NCBI GenBank assembly: GCA_946800325.1
Contig: OX326956.1
Coordinates: 19,124,667 to 19,188,666, forward strand
Length of the DNA: 64,000 nt
Reading direction: 5' to 3'
Source of the DNA: Luzula sylvatica
Lineage: Eukaryota; Streptophyta; Magnoliopsida; Poales; Juncaceae
The translations under genes and the position numbers were made by a program. The notes beneath the pieces were generated by a model. It was not told where the DNA came from. It made no database searches and was given only the letters and a program-made list of their open reading frames with translations. Shown here in pieces: positions 11,277-25,300 of this stretch (positions within the stretch are counted from its first letter, which is position 1; each line of letters begins with the position of its first letter).

Positions 11277-14200
11277 ATGTAAAAGATACGATACAAATGA
11301 TCTATAAACACGATATTTGAACTCCTCAAAACGTTAAAATCTTGTTTTGAATCGAAAAACAAACTTTCTTAGTGTTTGTGAAATTTGGTGAAAAGTTATG
11401 TAGTAAAAGATACGATACAAATGATCTAAAAACACGTTATTTGAACTGCTCAAAGCGTTAAAATCTTGTTTTGAAGCCAAAAAAAACTTACTTAGTGTTT
11501 GTGAAATTTGGTGAAAAGTTATGTAGTAAAAGATACGATACAAATGATCTAAAAACACGATATTTGAACTCCCCAAAGCGTTAAAATCTTGTTTTGAATC
11601 GAAAAACAAACTTTCTTAGTGTTTGTGAAATTTGGTGAAAAGTTATGTAGTAAAAGATACGATACAAATGATCTAAAAACACGTTATTTGAACTCCTCAA
11701 TGCGTTAAAATCTTGTTTTGAATCGAAAAACAAACTTTCTTAGTGTTTGTGAAATTTGGTGAAAAGTTATGTAGTAAAAGATACGATACAAATGATCTAA
11801 AAACACGATATTTGAACTCCTGAAAGCGTTAAAATCTTGTTTTGAATCGAAAAACAAACTTTCTTAGTGTTTGTGAAATTTGGTGAAAAGTTATGTCGTA
11901 AAAGATACGATACAAATGATCTAAAAACATGTTATTTGAACTCCTCAAAGCGTTAAAATCTTGTTTTGAAGCGAAAAACAAACTTTCTTACTGTTTGTGA
12001 ATTTTGGTGAAAAGTTATGTAGTAAAAGATACGATACAAATGATCTAAAAACACGATATTTGAACTCCTCAAAGCGTTAAAATCTTGTTTTGAATCGAAA
12101 AACAAACTTTCTTAGTGTTTGTGAAATTTGGTGAAAACTTATGTAGTAAAAGATACGATACAAATGATCTAAAAGCACGATATTTGAACTCCTCAAAGCG
12201 TAAAAATCTTGTTTTGAATCGAAAAACAAACTTTCTTAGTGTTTGTGAAATTTGGTGAAAAGTTATGTAGTAAAAGATACGATACAAATGATCTAAAAAC
12301 ACGTTATTTGAACTGCTCAAAGCGTTAAAATATTGTTTTGAAGCGAAAAACAAACTTACTTTGTGTTTGTGAAATTTGGTGAAAAGTTATGTAGTAAAAG
12401 ATACGATACAAATGATCTAAAAACATGTTATTTGTACTCCTGAATGCGTTAAAATCTTGTTTTGAATCGAAAAACAAACTTTCTTTGTGTTTGTGAAATT
12501 TGGTGAAAAGTTATGTAGTAAGAGATACGATACAAATGATCTAAAAACACGATATTTGAACTCCTGAAAGCGTTAAAATCTTGTTTTGAAGCGAAAAACA
12601 AACTTTCTTTGTGTTTGTGAAATTTGGTGAAAAGTTGTGTAGTAAAAGATACGATACAAATGATCTAAAAACACGATATTTGAACTCCCCAAAGCTATAA
12701 AATCTGGTTTTGAATCGAAAAACAAACTTTCTTAGTGTTTGTGAAATTTGGTGAAAAGTTATGTAGTAAAAGATACGATACAAATGATCTAAAAACACGT
12801 TATTTGAACTGCTCAAAGCATTAAAATCTTGTTTTGAAGCGAAAAACAAACTTACTTTGTGTTTGTGAAATTTGGTGCAAAGTTATGTAGTAAAAGATAC
12901 GATACAAATGATCTAAGAACACGTTATTTGAACTGCTCAAAGCGTTAAAATCTTGTTTTGAAGCGAAAAACAAACTTTCTTAGTGTTTGTGAAATTTGGT
13001 GAAAAGTTATGTAGTAAAAGATACGATACAATTGATCTAAGAACGCGTTATTTGAACTGCTCTAAGCGTTAAAATCTTGTTTTGAAGCGAAAAACAAACT
13101 TTCTTACTGTTTGTGAAATTTGGTGAAAAGTTATGTAGTAAAAGATACGATACAATTGATCTAAAAACACATTATTTGAACTCCTGAAAGCGTTAAAATC
13201 TTGTTTTGAATCGAAAAACAAACTTTCTTAGTGTTTGTGAAATTTGGTGAAAAGTTATGTAGTAAAAGATACGATACAAATGATCTAAAAACACGATATT
13301 TGAACTCCTCAAAGCGTTAAAATCTTGTTTTGAATCGAAAAACAAACTTTCTTAGTGTTTGTGAAATTTGGTGAAAAGTTATGTAGTAAAAGATACGATA
13401 CAAATGATCTAAAAACACGATATTTGAACTCCTCAAAGCGTTAAAATCTTGTTTTGAATCGAAAAACAAACTTTCTTAGTGTTTGTGAAATTTGAAGAAA
13501 AGTTATGTAGTAAAAGATACGATACAAATGATCTAAAAACAAGTTATTTGAACTCCTCAAAGCGTTAAAATCTTGTTTTGAAGCGAAAAACAAACTTTCT
13601 TAGTGTTTGTGAAATTTGGTGAAAAGTTATGTAGTAAGAGATACGATACAAATGATCTAAAAACACGATATTTGAACTCCTCAAAGCGTTAAAATCTTGT
13701 TTTGAATCGAAAAACAAACTTTCTTTGTGTTTGTGAAATTTCATGAAAAGTTATGTAGTAAAAGATACGATACAAATGATCTAAAAACATGTTATTTGAA
13801 CTCCTCAAAGCGTTAAAATCTTGTTTGGAATCGAAAAACAAACTTTCTTAGTGTTTGTGAAATTTGGTGAAAAGTTATGTAGTAAAATATACGATACAAA
13901 TGATCTAAAAGCTCGATATTTGAACTCCTCAAAGCGTTAAAATCTTGTTTTGAATCGAAAAACAAACTTTCTTAGTGTTTGTGAAATTTGGTGAAAAGTT
14001 ATGTAGTAAAAGATACGATACAAATGATCTAAAAACACGTTATTTGAACTGCTCAAAGCGTTAAAATCTTGTTTTGAAGCGAAAAACAAACTTACTTTGT
14101 GTTTGTGAAATTTGGTGAAAAGTTATGTAGTAAAAGATACGATACAAATGATCTAAAAACATGTTATTTGTACTCCTGAATGCGTTAAAATCTTGTTTTG

Positions 14201-16232
14201 AATCGAAAAACAAACTTTCTTAGTGTTTGTGAAATTTGGTGAAAAGTTATGTAGTAAGAGATACGATACAAATAATCTAAAAACAAGTTATTTGAAGTCC
14301 TCAAAGCGTTAAAATCTTGTTTTGAATCGAAAAACAAACTTTCTTAGTGTTTGTGAAATTTGGTGAAAAGTTATGTAGTAAAAGATACGATACAAATGAT
14401 CTAAAAACACGATATTTGAACTCCTCAAAGCGTTAAAATCTTGTTTTGAATCGAAAAACAAACTTTCTTAGTGTTTGTGAAATTTGGTGAAAAGTTATGT
14501 AGTAAAAGATACGATACAAATAATCTAAAAACAAGTTATTTGAAGTCCTCAAAGCGTTAAAATCATGTTTTGAATCGAAAAACAAACTTTCTTAGTGTTT
14601 GTGAAATTTGGTGAAAAGTTATGTAGTAAAAGATACGATACAAATGATCTAAAAACACGTTATTTGAACTCCTCAAAGCGTTGAAATCTTGTTTTGAAGC
14701 GAAAAACAAACTTCCTTAGTGTTTGTGAAATTTGGTGAAAAGTTATGTAATAAGAGATACGATACAAATGATCTAAAAACACGATATTTGAACTCCTCTA
14801 AGCGTTAAAATCTTGTTTTGAATCGAAAAACAAACTTTCTTAGTGTTTGTGAAATTTGGTGAAAAGTTATGTAGTAAAAGATACGATACAAATAATCTAA
14901 AAGCACGTTATTTGAACTCCTCAAAGCGTTAAAATCTTGTTTTGAATCGAAAAACAAACTTTCTTAGTGTTTGTGAAATTTGATGAAAAGTTATGTAGTA
15001 AAAGATACGATACAAATGATCTAAAAACACGATATTTGAACTCCTCAAAGCGTTAAAATCTTGTTTTGAATCGAAAAACAAACTTTATTAGTGTTTGTGA
15101 AATTTGGTGAAAAGTTATGTTGTAAAAGATACGATACAAATGATCTAAAAACAAGTTATTTGAAGTCCTCAAAGCATTAAAATTTTGTTTTGAATCGAAA
15201 AACAAACTTTCTTAGTGTTTGTGAAATTTGGTGAAAAGTTATGTAGTAAAAGATACGATACAAATGATCTAAAAACACGTTATTTGAACTCCTCAAAGCG
15301 TTAAAATCTTGTTTTGAAGCGAAAAACAAACTTCCTTAGTGTTTGTGAAATTTGGTGAAAAGTTATGTAGTAAGAGATACGATACAAATGATCTAAGAAC
15401 GCGTTATTTGAACTGCTCTAAGCGTTAAAATCTTGTTTTGAAGCGAAAAACAAACTTTCTTACTGTTTGTGAATTTTGGTGAAAAGTTATGTAGTAAAAG
15501 ATACGATACAAATGATCTAAAAACACGTTATTTGAACTCCTCAAAGCGTTAAAATCTTGTTTTGAAGCGAAAAACAAACTTTCTTAGTGTTTGTGAAATT
15601 TGGTGAAAAGTTATGTAGTAAAAGATACGATACAAATGATCTAAAAACACGATATTTGAACTCCTCAAAGCGTTAAAATCTTGTTTTGAATCGAAAAACA
15701 AACTTTATTAGTGTTTGTGAAATTTGGTGAAAAGTTATGTAGTAAAAGATACGATACAAATGATCTAAAAACATGTTATTTGAACACCTCAAAGCGTTAA
15801 AATCTTGTTTTGAATCGAAAAACAAACTTTCTTAGTGTTTGTGAAATTTGGTGAAAAGTTATGTAGTAAAAGATACGATACAAATGATCTAAAAACACGA
15901 TATTTGAACTCCTCAAAGCGTTAAAATCTTGTTTTGAATCGAAAAACAAACTTTATTAGTGTTTGTGAAATTTGGTGAAAAGTTATGTAGTAAAAGATAC
16001 GATACAAATGATCTATAAACACGATATTTGAACTCCTCAAAGCGTTAAAATCTTGTTTTGAATCGAAAAACAAACTTTCTTAGTGTTTGTGAAATTTGGT
16101 GAAAAGTTATGTAGTAAAAGATACGATACAAATGATCTAAAAACACGTTATTTGAACTGCTCAAAGAGTTAAAATCTTGTTTTGAAGCGAAAAACAAACT
16201 TACTTAGTGTTTGTGAAATTTGATGAAAAGTT
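11277..16232. repeat. Block 2: 40 monomers
   Basis: 4956 bp = 40x124 minus 4 (3-bp opening deletion, 1 bp at the gaagcc monomer, 11473). The first 24 monomers (to 14248) are the fuller version of 1-2473. The remaining 16 are of the aataatct, acaagtt, aagtcc class that dominates the 13-kb duplication downstream, so this block joins two subfamilies. A private variant is aaagctataaaatctgg near 12691 in place of aaagcgttaaaatctgg. Confidence 0.88.
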
Positions 16233-19200
16233 ATGTAGTAAAAGATACGATACAAATGATCTATCAACACGATATTTGAACTCCTCAAAACGTTAAAATC
16301 TTGTTTTGAATCGAAAAACAAACTTTCTTAGTGTTTGTGAAATTTGGTGAAAAGTTATGTAGTAAAAGATACGATACAAATGATCTAAAAACACGTTATT
16401 TGTACTGCTCAAAGCGTTAAAATCTTGTTTTGAAGCCAAAAAAAACTTACTTAGTGTTTGTGAAATTTGGTGAAAAGTTATGTAGTAAAAGATACGATAC
16501 AAATGATCTAAAAACACGATATTTGAACTCCCCAAAGCGTTAAAATCTTGTTTTGAATCGAAAAACAAACTTTCTTAGTGTTTGTGAAATTTGGTGAAAA
16601 GTTATGTAGTAAAAGATACGATACAAATGATCTAAAAACACGTTATTTGAACTCCTCAATGCGTTAAAATCTTGTTTTGAATCGAAAAACAAACTTTCTT
16701 AGTGTTTGTGAAATTTGGTGAAAAGTTATGTAGTAAAAGATACGATACAAATGATCTAAAAACACGATATTTGAACTCCTGAAAGCGTTAAAATCTTGTT
16801 TTGAATCGAAAAACAAACTTTCTTAGTGTTTGTGAAATTTGGTGAAAAGTTATGTCGTAAAAGATACGATACAAATGATCTAAAAACATGTTATTTGAAC
16901 TCCTCAAAGCGTTAAAATCTTGTTTTGAAGCGAAAAACAAACTTTCTTACTGTTTGTGAATTTTGGTGAAAAGTTATGTAGTAAAAGATACGATACAAGT
17001 GATCTAAAAACACGATATTTGAACTCCTCAAAGCGTTAAAATCTTGTTTTGAATCGAAAAACAAACTTTCTTAGTGTTTGTGAAATTTGGTGAAAACTTA
17101 TGTAGTAAAAGATACGATACAAATGATCTAAAAGCACGATATTTGAACTCCTCAAAGCGTAAAAATCTTGTTTTGAATCGAAAAACAAACTTTCTTAGTG
17201 TTTGTGAAATTTGGTGAAAAGTTATGTAGTAAAAGATACGATACAAATGATCTAAAAACACGTTATTTGAACTGCTCAAAGCGTTAAAATCTTGTTTTGA
17301 AGCGAAAAACAAACTTACTTTGTGTTTGTGAAATTTGGTGAAAAGTTATGTAGTATAAGATACGATACAAATGATCTAAAAACATGTTATTTGTACTCCT
17401 CAATGCGTTAAAATCTTGTTTTGAATCGAAAAACAAACTTTCTTAGTGTTTGTGAAATTTGGTGAAAAGTTATGTAGTAAGAGATACGATACAAATGATC
17501 TAAAAACACGATATTTGAACTCCTCTAAGCGTTAAAATCTTGTTTTGAATCGAAAAACAAACTTTCTTAGTGTTTGTGAAATTTGGTGAAAAGTTATGTA
17601 GTAAAAGATACGATACAAATAATCTAAAAACACGTTATTTGAACTCCTCAAAGCGTTAAAATCTTGTTTTGAATCGAAAAACAAACTTTCTTAGTGTTTG
17701 TGAAATTTGGTGAAAAGTTATGTAGTAAAAGATACGATACAAATGATCTAAAAACACGATATTTGAACTCCTCAAAGCGTTAAAATCTTGTTTTGAATCG
17801 AAAAACAAACTTTCTTAGTGTTTGTGAAATTTGGTGAAAACTTATGTAGTAAAAGATACGATACAAATGATCTAAAAGCACGATATTTGAACTCCTCAAA
17901 GCGTAAAAATCTTGTTTTGAATCGAAAAACAAACTTTCTTAGTGTTTGTGAAATTTGGTGAAAAGTTATGTAGTAAAAGATACGATACAAATGATCTAAA
18001 AACACGTTATTTGAACTGCTCAAAGCGTTAAAATCTTGTTTTGAAGCGAAAAACAAACTTACTTTGTGTTTGTGAAATTTGGTGAAAAGTTATGTAGTAT
18101 AAGATACGATACAAATGATCTAAAAACATGTTATTTGTACTCCTCAATGCGTTAAAATCTTGTTTTGAATCGAAAAACAAACTTTCTTAGTGTTTGTGAA
18201 ATTTGGTGAAAAGTTATGTAGTAAGAGATACGATACAAATGATCTAAAAACACGATATTTGAACTCCTGAAAGCGTTAAAATCTTGTTTTGAAACGAAAA
18301 ACAAACTTTCTTTGTGTTTGTGAAATTTGGTGAAAAGTTATGTAGTAAAAGATACGATACAAATGATCTAAAAACACGATATTTGAACTCCCCAAAGCGT
18401 TAAAATCTGGTTTTGAATCGAAAAACAAACTTTCTTAGTGTTTGTGAAATTTGGTGAAAAGTTATGTAGTAAAAGATACGATACAAATGATCTAAAAACA
18501 CGTTATTTGAACTGCTCAAAGCATTAAAATCTTGTTTTGAAGCGAAAAACAAACTTACTTTGTGTTTGTGAAATTTGGTGCAAAGTTATGTAGTAAAAGA
18601 TACGATACAAATGATCTAAGAACACGTTATTTGAACTGCTCAAAGCGTTAAAATCTTGTTTTGAAGCGAAAAACAAACTTTCTTAGTGTTTGTGAAATTT
18701 GGTGAAAATGTAGTAAAAGATACGATACAATTGATCTAAAAACACGTTATTTGAACTCCTGAAAGCGTTAAAATCTTGTTTTGAATCGAAAAACAAACTT
18801 TCTTAGTGTTTGTGAAATTTGGTGAAAAGTTATGTAGTAAAAGATACGATACAAATGATCTAAAAAAAGTTATTTGAACTTCTCAAAGCGTTAAAATCTT
18901 GTTTTGAAGCGAAAAACAAACTTTCTTAGTGTTTGTGAAATTTGGTGAAAAGTTATGTAGTAAGAGATACGATACAAATGATCTAAAAACACGATATTTG
19001 AACTCCTCAAAGCGTTAAAATCTTGTTTTGAATCGAAAAACAAACTTTCTTAGTGTTTGTGAAATTTGGTGAAAAGTTATGTAGTAAAAGATACGATACA
19101 AATGATCTAAAAACAAGTTATTTGAACTCCTCAAAGCGTTAAAATCTTGTTTTGAATCGAAAAACAAACTTTCTTAGTGTTTGTGAAATTTGGTGAAAAG

Positions 19201-22200
19201 TTATGTAGTAAAAGATACGATACAAATGATCTAAAAACACGTTATTTGAACTCCTCAAAGCGTTAAAATCTTGTTTTGAAGCGAAAAACAAACTTCCTTA
19301 GTGTTTGTGAAATTTGGTGAAAAGTTATGTAGTAAGAGATTCGATACAAATGATCTAAGAACGCGTTATTTGAACTGCTCTAAGCGTTAAAATCTTGTTT
19401 TGAAGCGAAAAACAAACTTTCTTACTGTTTGTGAATTTTGGTGAAAAGTTATGTAGTAAAAGATACGATACAAATGATCTAAAAACACGTTATTTGAACT
19501 CCTCAAAGCGTTAAAATCTTGTTTTGAAGCGAAAAACAAAATTTCTTAGTGTTTGTGAAATTTGGTGAAAAGTTATGTAGTAAAAGATACGATACAAATG
19601 ATCTAAAAACACGATATTTGAACTCCTCAAAGCGTTAAAATCTTGTTTTGAATCGAAAAACAAACTTTATTAGTGTTTGTGAAATTTGGTGAAAAGTTAT
19701 GTAGTAAAAGATACGATACAAATGATCTAAAAAAAAGTTATTTGAACTTCTCAAAGCGTTAAAATCTTGTTTTGAAGCGAAAAACAAACTTTCTTAGTGT
19801 TTGTGAAATTTGGTGAAAAGTTATGTAGTAAGAGATACGATACAAATGATCTAAAAACACGATATTTGAACTCCTCAAAGCATTAAAATCTTGTTTTGAA
19901 TCGAAAAACAAACTTTCTTAGTGTTTGTGAAATTTGGTGAAAAGTTATGTAGTAAAAGATACGATACAAATGATCTAAAATCAAGTTATTTGAACTCCTC
20001 AAAGCGTTAAAATCTTGTTTTGAAGCGAAAAACAAACTTTCTTAGTGTTTGTGAAATTTGGTGAAAAGTTATGTAGTAAAAGATACGATACAAATGATCT
20101 AAAAACACGTTATTTGAACTCCTCAAAGCGTTAAAATCTTGTTTTGAAGCGAAAAACAAACTTCCTTAGTGTTTGTGAAATTTGGTGAAAAGTTATGTAG
20201 TAAGAGATACGATACAAATGATCTAAAAACACGATATTTGAACTCCTCAAAGCGTTAAAATCTTGTTTTGAATCGAAAAACAAACTTTCTTAGTGTTTGT
20301 GAAATTTGGTGAAAAGTTATGTAGTAAAAGATACGATACAAATAATCTAAAAACAAGTTATTTGAAGTCCTCAAAGCGTTAAAATCTTGTTTTGAATCGA
20401 AAAACAAACTTTCTTAGTGTTTGTGAAATTTGGTGAAAAGTTATGTAGTAAAAGATACGATACAAATGATCTAAAAACACGATATTTGAACTCCTCAAAG
20501 CGTTAAAATCTTGTTTTGAATCGAAAAACAAACTTTCTTAGTGTTTGTGAAATTTGGTGAAAAGTTATGTAGTAAAAGATACGATACAAATAATCTAAAA
20601 ACAAGTTATTTGAAGTCCTCAAAGCGTTAAAATCTTGTTTTGAATCGAAAAACAAACTTTCTTAGTGTTTGTGAAATTTGGTGAAAAGTTATGTAGTAAA
20701 AGATACGATACAAATGATCTAAAAACACGTTATTTGAACTCCTCAAAGCGTTAAAATCTTGTTTTGAATCGAAAAACAAACTTCCTTAGTGTTTGTGAAA
20801 TTTGGTGAAAAGTTATGTAATAAGAGATACGATACAAATGATCTAAAAACACGATATTTGAACTCCTCTAAGCGTTAAAATCTTGTTTTGAATCGAAAAA
20901 CAAACTTTCTTAGTGTTTGTGAAATTTGGTGAAAAGTTATGTAGTAAAAGATACGATACAAATAATCTAAAAACACGTTATTTGAACTCCTCAAAGCGTT
21001 AAAATCTTGTTTTGAATCGAAAAACAAACTTTCTTAGTGTTTGTGAAATTTGGTGAAAAGTTATGTAGTAAAAGATACGATACAAATGATCTAAAAACAC
21101 GATATTTGAACTCCTCAAAGCGTTAAAATCTTGTTTTGAATCGAAAAACAAACTTTATTAGTGTTTGTGAAATTTGGTGAAAAGTTATGTTGTAAAAGAT
21201 ACGATACAAATGATCTAAAAACAAGTTATTTGAAGTCCTCAAAGCGTTAAAATTTTGTTTTGAATCGAAAAACAAACTTTCTTAGTGTTTGTGAAATTTG
21301 GTGAAAAGTTATGTAGTAAAAGATACGATACAAATGATCTAAAAACACGTTATTTGAACTCCTCAAAGCGTTAAAATCTTGTTTTGAAGCGAAAAACAAA
21401 CTTCCTTAGTGTTTGTGAAATTTGGTGAAAAGTTATGTAGTAAGAGATACGATACAAATGATCTAAGAACGCGTTATTTGAACTGCTCTAAGCGTTAAAA
21501 TCTTGTTTTGAAGCGAAAAACAAACTTTCTTACTGTTTGTGAATTTTGGTGAAAAGTTATGTAGTAAAAGATACGATACAAATGATCTAAAAACACGTTA
21601 TTTGAACTCCTCAAAGCGTTAAAATCTTGTTTTGAAGCGAAAAACAAACTTTCTTAGTGTTTGTGAAATTTGGTGAAAAGTTATGTAGTAAAAGATACGA
21701 TACAAATGATCTAAAAACACGATATTTGAACTCCTCAAAGCATTAAAATCTTGTTTTGCATCGAAAAACAAACTTTATTAGTGTTTGTGAAATTTGGTGA
21801 AAAGTTATGTAGTAAAAGATACGATACAAATGATCTAAAAACATGTTATTTGAACTCCTCAAAGCGTTAAAATCTTGTTTTGAATCGAAAAACAAACTTT
21901 CTTAGTGTTTGTGAAATTTGGTGAAAAGTTATGTAGTAAAAGATACGATACAAATGATCTAAAAACACGATATTTGAACTCCTCAAAGCGTTAAAATCTT
22001 GTTTTGAATCGAAAAACAAACTTTATTAGTGTTTGTGAAATTTGGTGAAAAGTTATGTAGTAAAAGATACGATACAAATGATCTATAAACACGATATTTG
22101 AACTCCTCAAAGCGTTAAAATCTTGTTTTGAATCGAAAAACAAACTTTCTTAGTGTTTGTGAAATTTGGTGAAAAGTTATGTAGTAAAAGATACGATACA

Positions 22201-22302
22201 AATGATCTAAAAACACGTTATTTGAACTGCTCAAAGAGTTAAAATCTTGTTTTGAAGCGAAAAACAAACTTACTTAGTGTTTGTGAAATTTGATGAAAAG
22301 TT
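16233..22302. repeat. Block 3: 49 monomers, variant block start
   Basis: The opening monomer keeps all bases of atgtagtaaaag but has ctatcaacacg and caaaacgtt, so it is a block start without the 3-bp deletion. 6070 bp = 49x124 minus 6 (gaagcc at 16432, 4-bp loss at 18701-18713, 1-bp loss near 18862). The gaagcc monomer has tttgtactgctc, a marker of the central blocks. It holds an internal duplication: 17028-17312 and 17772-18056 carry the same three-monomer group 744 bp (6 monomers) apart. Confidence 0.9.
18701..18713. repeat. 4-bp deletion monomer joint, site 1
   Basis: ggtgaaaatgtag stands where the consensus has ggtgaaaagttatgtag. The lost 4 bases shift the phase of everything downstream. 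The same deletion occurs at 23404, 31826 and 36529, spaced 4703 and 13,125 bp, and nowhere outside the 13-kb superrepeats. Confidence 0.9.
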
Positions 22303-25300
22303 ATGTAAAAGATACGATACAAATGATCTATAAACACGATATTTGAACTCCTCAAAACGTTAAAATCTTGTTTTGAATCGAAAAACAAACTTTCTTAGTG
22401 TTTGTGAAATTTGGTGAAAAGTTATGTAGTAAAAGATACGATACAAATGATCTAAAAACACGTTATTTGTACTGCTCAAAGCGTTAAAATCTTGTTTTGA
22501 AGCCAAAAAAAACTTACTTAGTGTTTGTGAAATTTGGTGAAAAGTTATGTAGTAAAAGATACGATACAAATGATCTAAAAACACGATATTTGAACTCCCC
22601 AAAGCGTTAAAATCTTGTTTTGAATCGAAAAACAAACTTTCTTAGTGTTTGTGAAATTTGGTGAAAAGTTATGTAGTAAAAGATACGATACAAATGATCT
22701 AAAAACACGTTATTTGAACTCCTCAATGCGTTAAAATCTTGTTTTGAATCGAAAAACAAACTTTCTTAGTGTTTGTGAAATTTGGTGAAAAGTTATGTAG
22801 TAAAAGATACGATACAAATGATCTAAAAACACGATATTTGAACTCCTGAAAGCGTTAAAATCTTGTTTTGAATCGAAAAACAAACTTTCTTAGTGTTTGT
22901 GAAATTTGGTGAAAAGTTATGTCGTAAAAGATACGATACAAATGATCTAAAAACATGTTATTTGAACTCCTCAAAGCGTTAAAATCTTGTTTTGAAGCGA
23001 AAAACAAACTTTCTTACTGTTTGTGAAATTTGGTGAAAAGTTATGTAGTAAAAGATACGATACAAATGATCTAAAAACACGATATTTGAACTCCCCAAAG
23101 CGTTAAAATCTTGTTTTGAATCGAAAAACAAACTTTCTTAGTGTTTGTGAAATTTGGTGAAAAGTTATGTAGTAAAAGATACGATACAAATGATCTAAAA
23201 ACACGTTATTTGAACTGCTCAAAGCATTAAAATCTTGTTTTGAAGCGAAAAACAAACTTACTTTGTGTTTGTGAAATTTGGTGCAAAGTTATGTAGTAAA
23301 AGATACGATACAAATGATCTAAGAACACGTTATTTGAACTGCTCAAAGCGTTAAAATCTTGTTTTGAAGCGAAAAACAAACTTTCTTAGTGTTTGTGAAA
23401 TTTGGTGAAAATGTAGTAAAAGATACGATACAATTGATCTAAAAACACGTTATTTGAACTCCTGAAAGCGTTAAAATCTTGTTTTGAATCGAAAAACAAA
23501 CTTTCTTAGTGTTTGTGAAATTTGGTGAAAAGTTATGTAGTAAAAGATACGATACAAATGATCTAAAAAAAGTTATTTGAACTTCTCAAAGCGTTAAAAT
23601 CTTGTTTTGAAGCGAAAAACAAACTTTCTTAGTGTTTGTGAAATTTGGTGAAAAGTTATGTAGTAAGAGATACGATACAAATGATCTAAAAACACGATAT
23701 TTGAACTCCTCAAAGCGTTAAAATCTTGTTTTGAATCGAAAAACAAACTTTCTTAGTGTTTGTGAAATTTGGTGAAAAGTTATGTAGTAAAAGATACGAT
23801 ACAAATGATCTAAAAACAAGTTATTTGAACTCCTCAAAGCGTTAAAATCTTGTTTTGAATCGAAAAACAAACTTTCTTAGTGTTTGTGAAATTTGGTGAA
23901 AAGTTATGTAGTAAAAGATACGATACAAATGATCTAAAAACACGTTATTTGAACTCCTCAAAGCGTTAAAATCTTGTTTTGAAGCGAAAAACAAACTTCC
24001 TTAGTGTTTGTGAAATTTGGTGAAAAGTTATGTAGTAAGAGATTCGATACAAATGATCTAAGAACGCGTTATTTGAACTGCTCTAAGCGTTAAAATCTTG
24101 TTTTGAAGCGAAAAACAAACTTTCTTACTATTTGTGAATTTTGGTGAAAAGTTATGTAGTAAAAGATACGATACAAATGATCTAAAAACACGTTATTTGA
24201 ACTCCTCAAAGCGTTAAAATCTTGTTTTGAAGCGAAAAACAAAATTTCTTAGTGTTTGTGAAATTTGGTGAAAAGTTATGTAGTAAAAGATACGATACAA
24301 ATGATCTAAAAACACGATATTTGAACTCCTCAAAGCGTTAAAATCTTGTTTTGAATCGAAAAACAAACTTTATTAGTGTTTGTGAAATTTGGTGAAAAGT
24401 TATGTAGTAAAAGATACGATACAAATGATCTAAAAAAAAGTTATTTGAACTTCTCAAAGCGTTAAAATCTTGTTTTGAAGCGAAAAACAAACTTTCTTAG
24501 TGTTTGTGAAATTTGGTGAAAAGTTATGTAGTAAGAGATACGATACAAATGATCTAAAAACACGATATTTGAACTCCTCAAAGCATTAAAATCTTGTTTT
24601 GAATCGAAAAACAAACTTTCTTAGTGTTTGTGAAATTTGGTGAAAAGTTATGTAGTAAAAGATACGATACAAATGATCTAAAATCAAGTTATTTGAACTC
24701 CTCAAAGCGTTAAAATCTTGTTTTGAAGCGAAAAACAAACTTTCTTAGTGTTTATGAAATTTGGTGAAAAGTTATGTAGTAAAAGATACGATACAAATGA
24801 TCTAAAAACACGTTATTTGAACTCCTCAAAGCGTTAAAATCTTGTTTTGAAGCGAAAAACAAACTTCCTTAGTGTTTGTGAAATTTGGTGAAAAGTTATG
24901 TAGTAAGAGATACGATACAAATGATCTAAAAACACGATATTTGAACTCCTCAAAGCGTTAAAATCTTGTTTTGAATCGAAAAACAAACTTTCTTAGTGTT
25001 TGTGAAATTTGGTGAAAAGTTATGTAGTAAAAGATACGATACAAATAATCTAAAAACAAGTTATTTGAAGTCCTCAAAGCGTTAAAATCTTGTTTTGAAT
25101 CGAAAAACAAACTTTCTTAGTGTTTGTGAAATTTGGTGAAAAGTTATGTAGTAAAAGATACGATACAAATGATCTAAAAACACGATATTTGAACTCCTCA
25201 AAGCGTTAAAATCTTGTTTTGAATCGAAAAACAAACTTTCTTAGTGTTTGTGAAATTTGGTGAAAAGTTATGTAGTAAAAGATACGATACAAATAATCTA

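Noticed and set aside
11334..11609. Second family of minus-strand frames, 80-91 codons (also 16293, 22360, 27063, 29418, 35485, 40188, 46504, 48484, 50216, 53311, 56406)
   Set aside because: They arise where the 1-bp deletion in the gaagcc monomer shifts the frame past a stop. Their positions simply track block starts.
12541..12849. Longest minus-strand frame, 102 codons
   Set aside because: It exists because of the private aaagctataaaatc variant and runs over less than three monomers. It is not conserved in the parallel segments.
13031..13070. MluI-like ACGCGT in the gaacgcgtt variant as a regulatory site
   Set aside because: It is a recurrent monomer variant found in many copies, and nothing suggests regulation.
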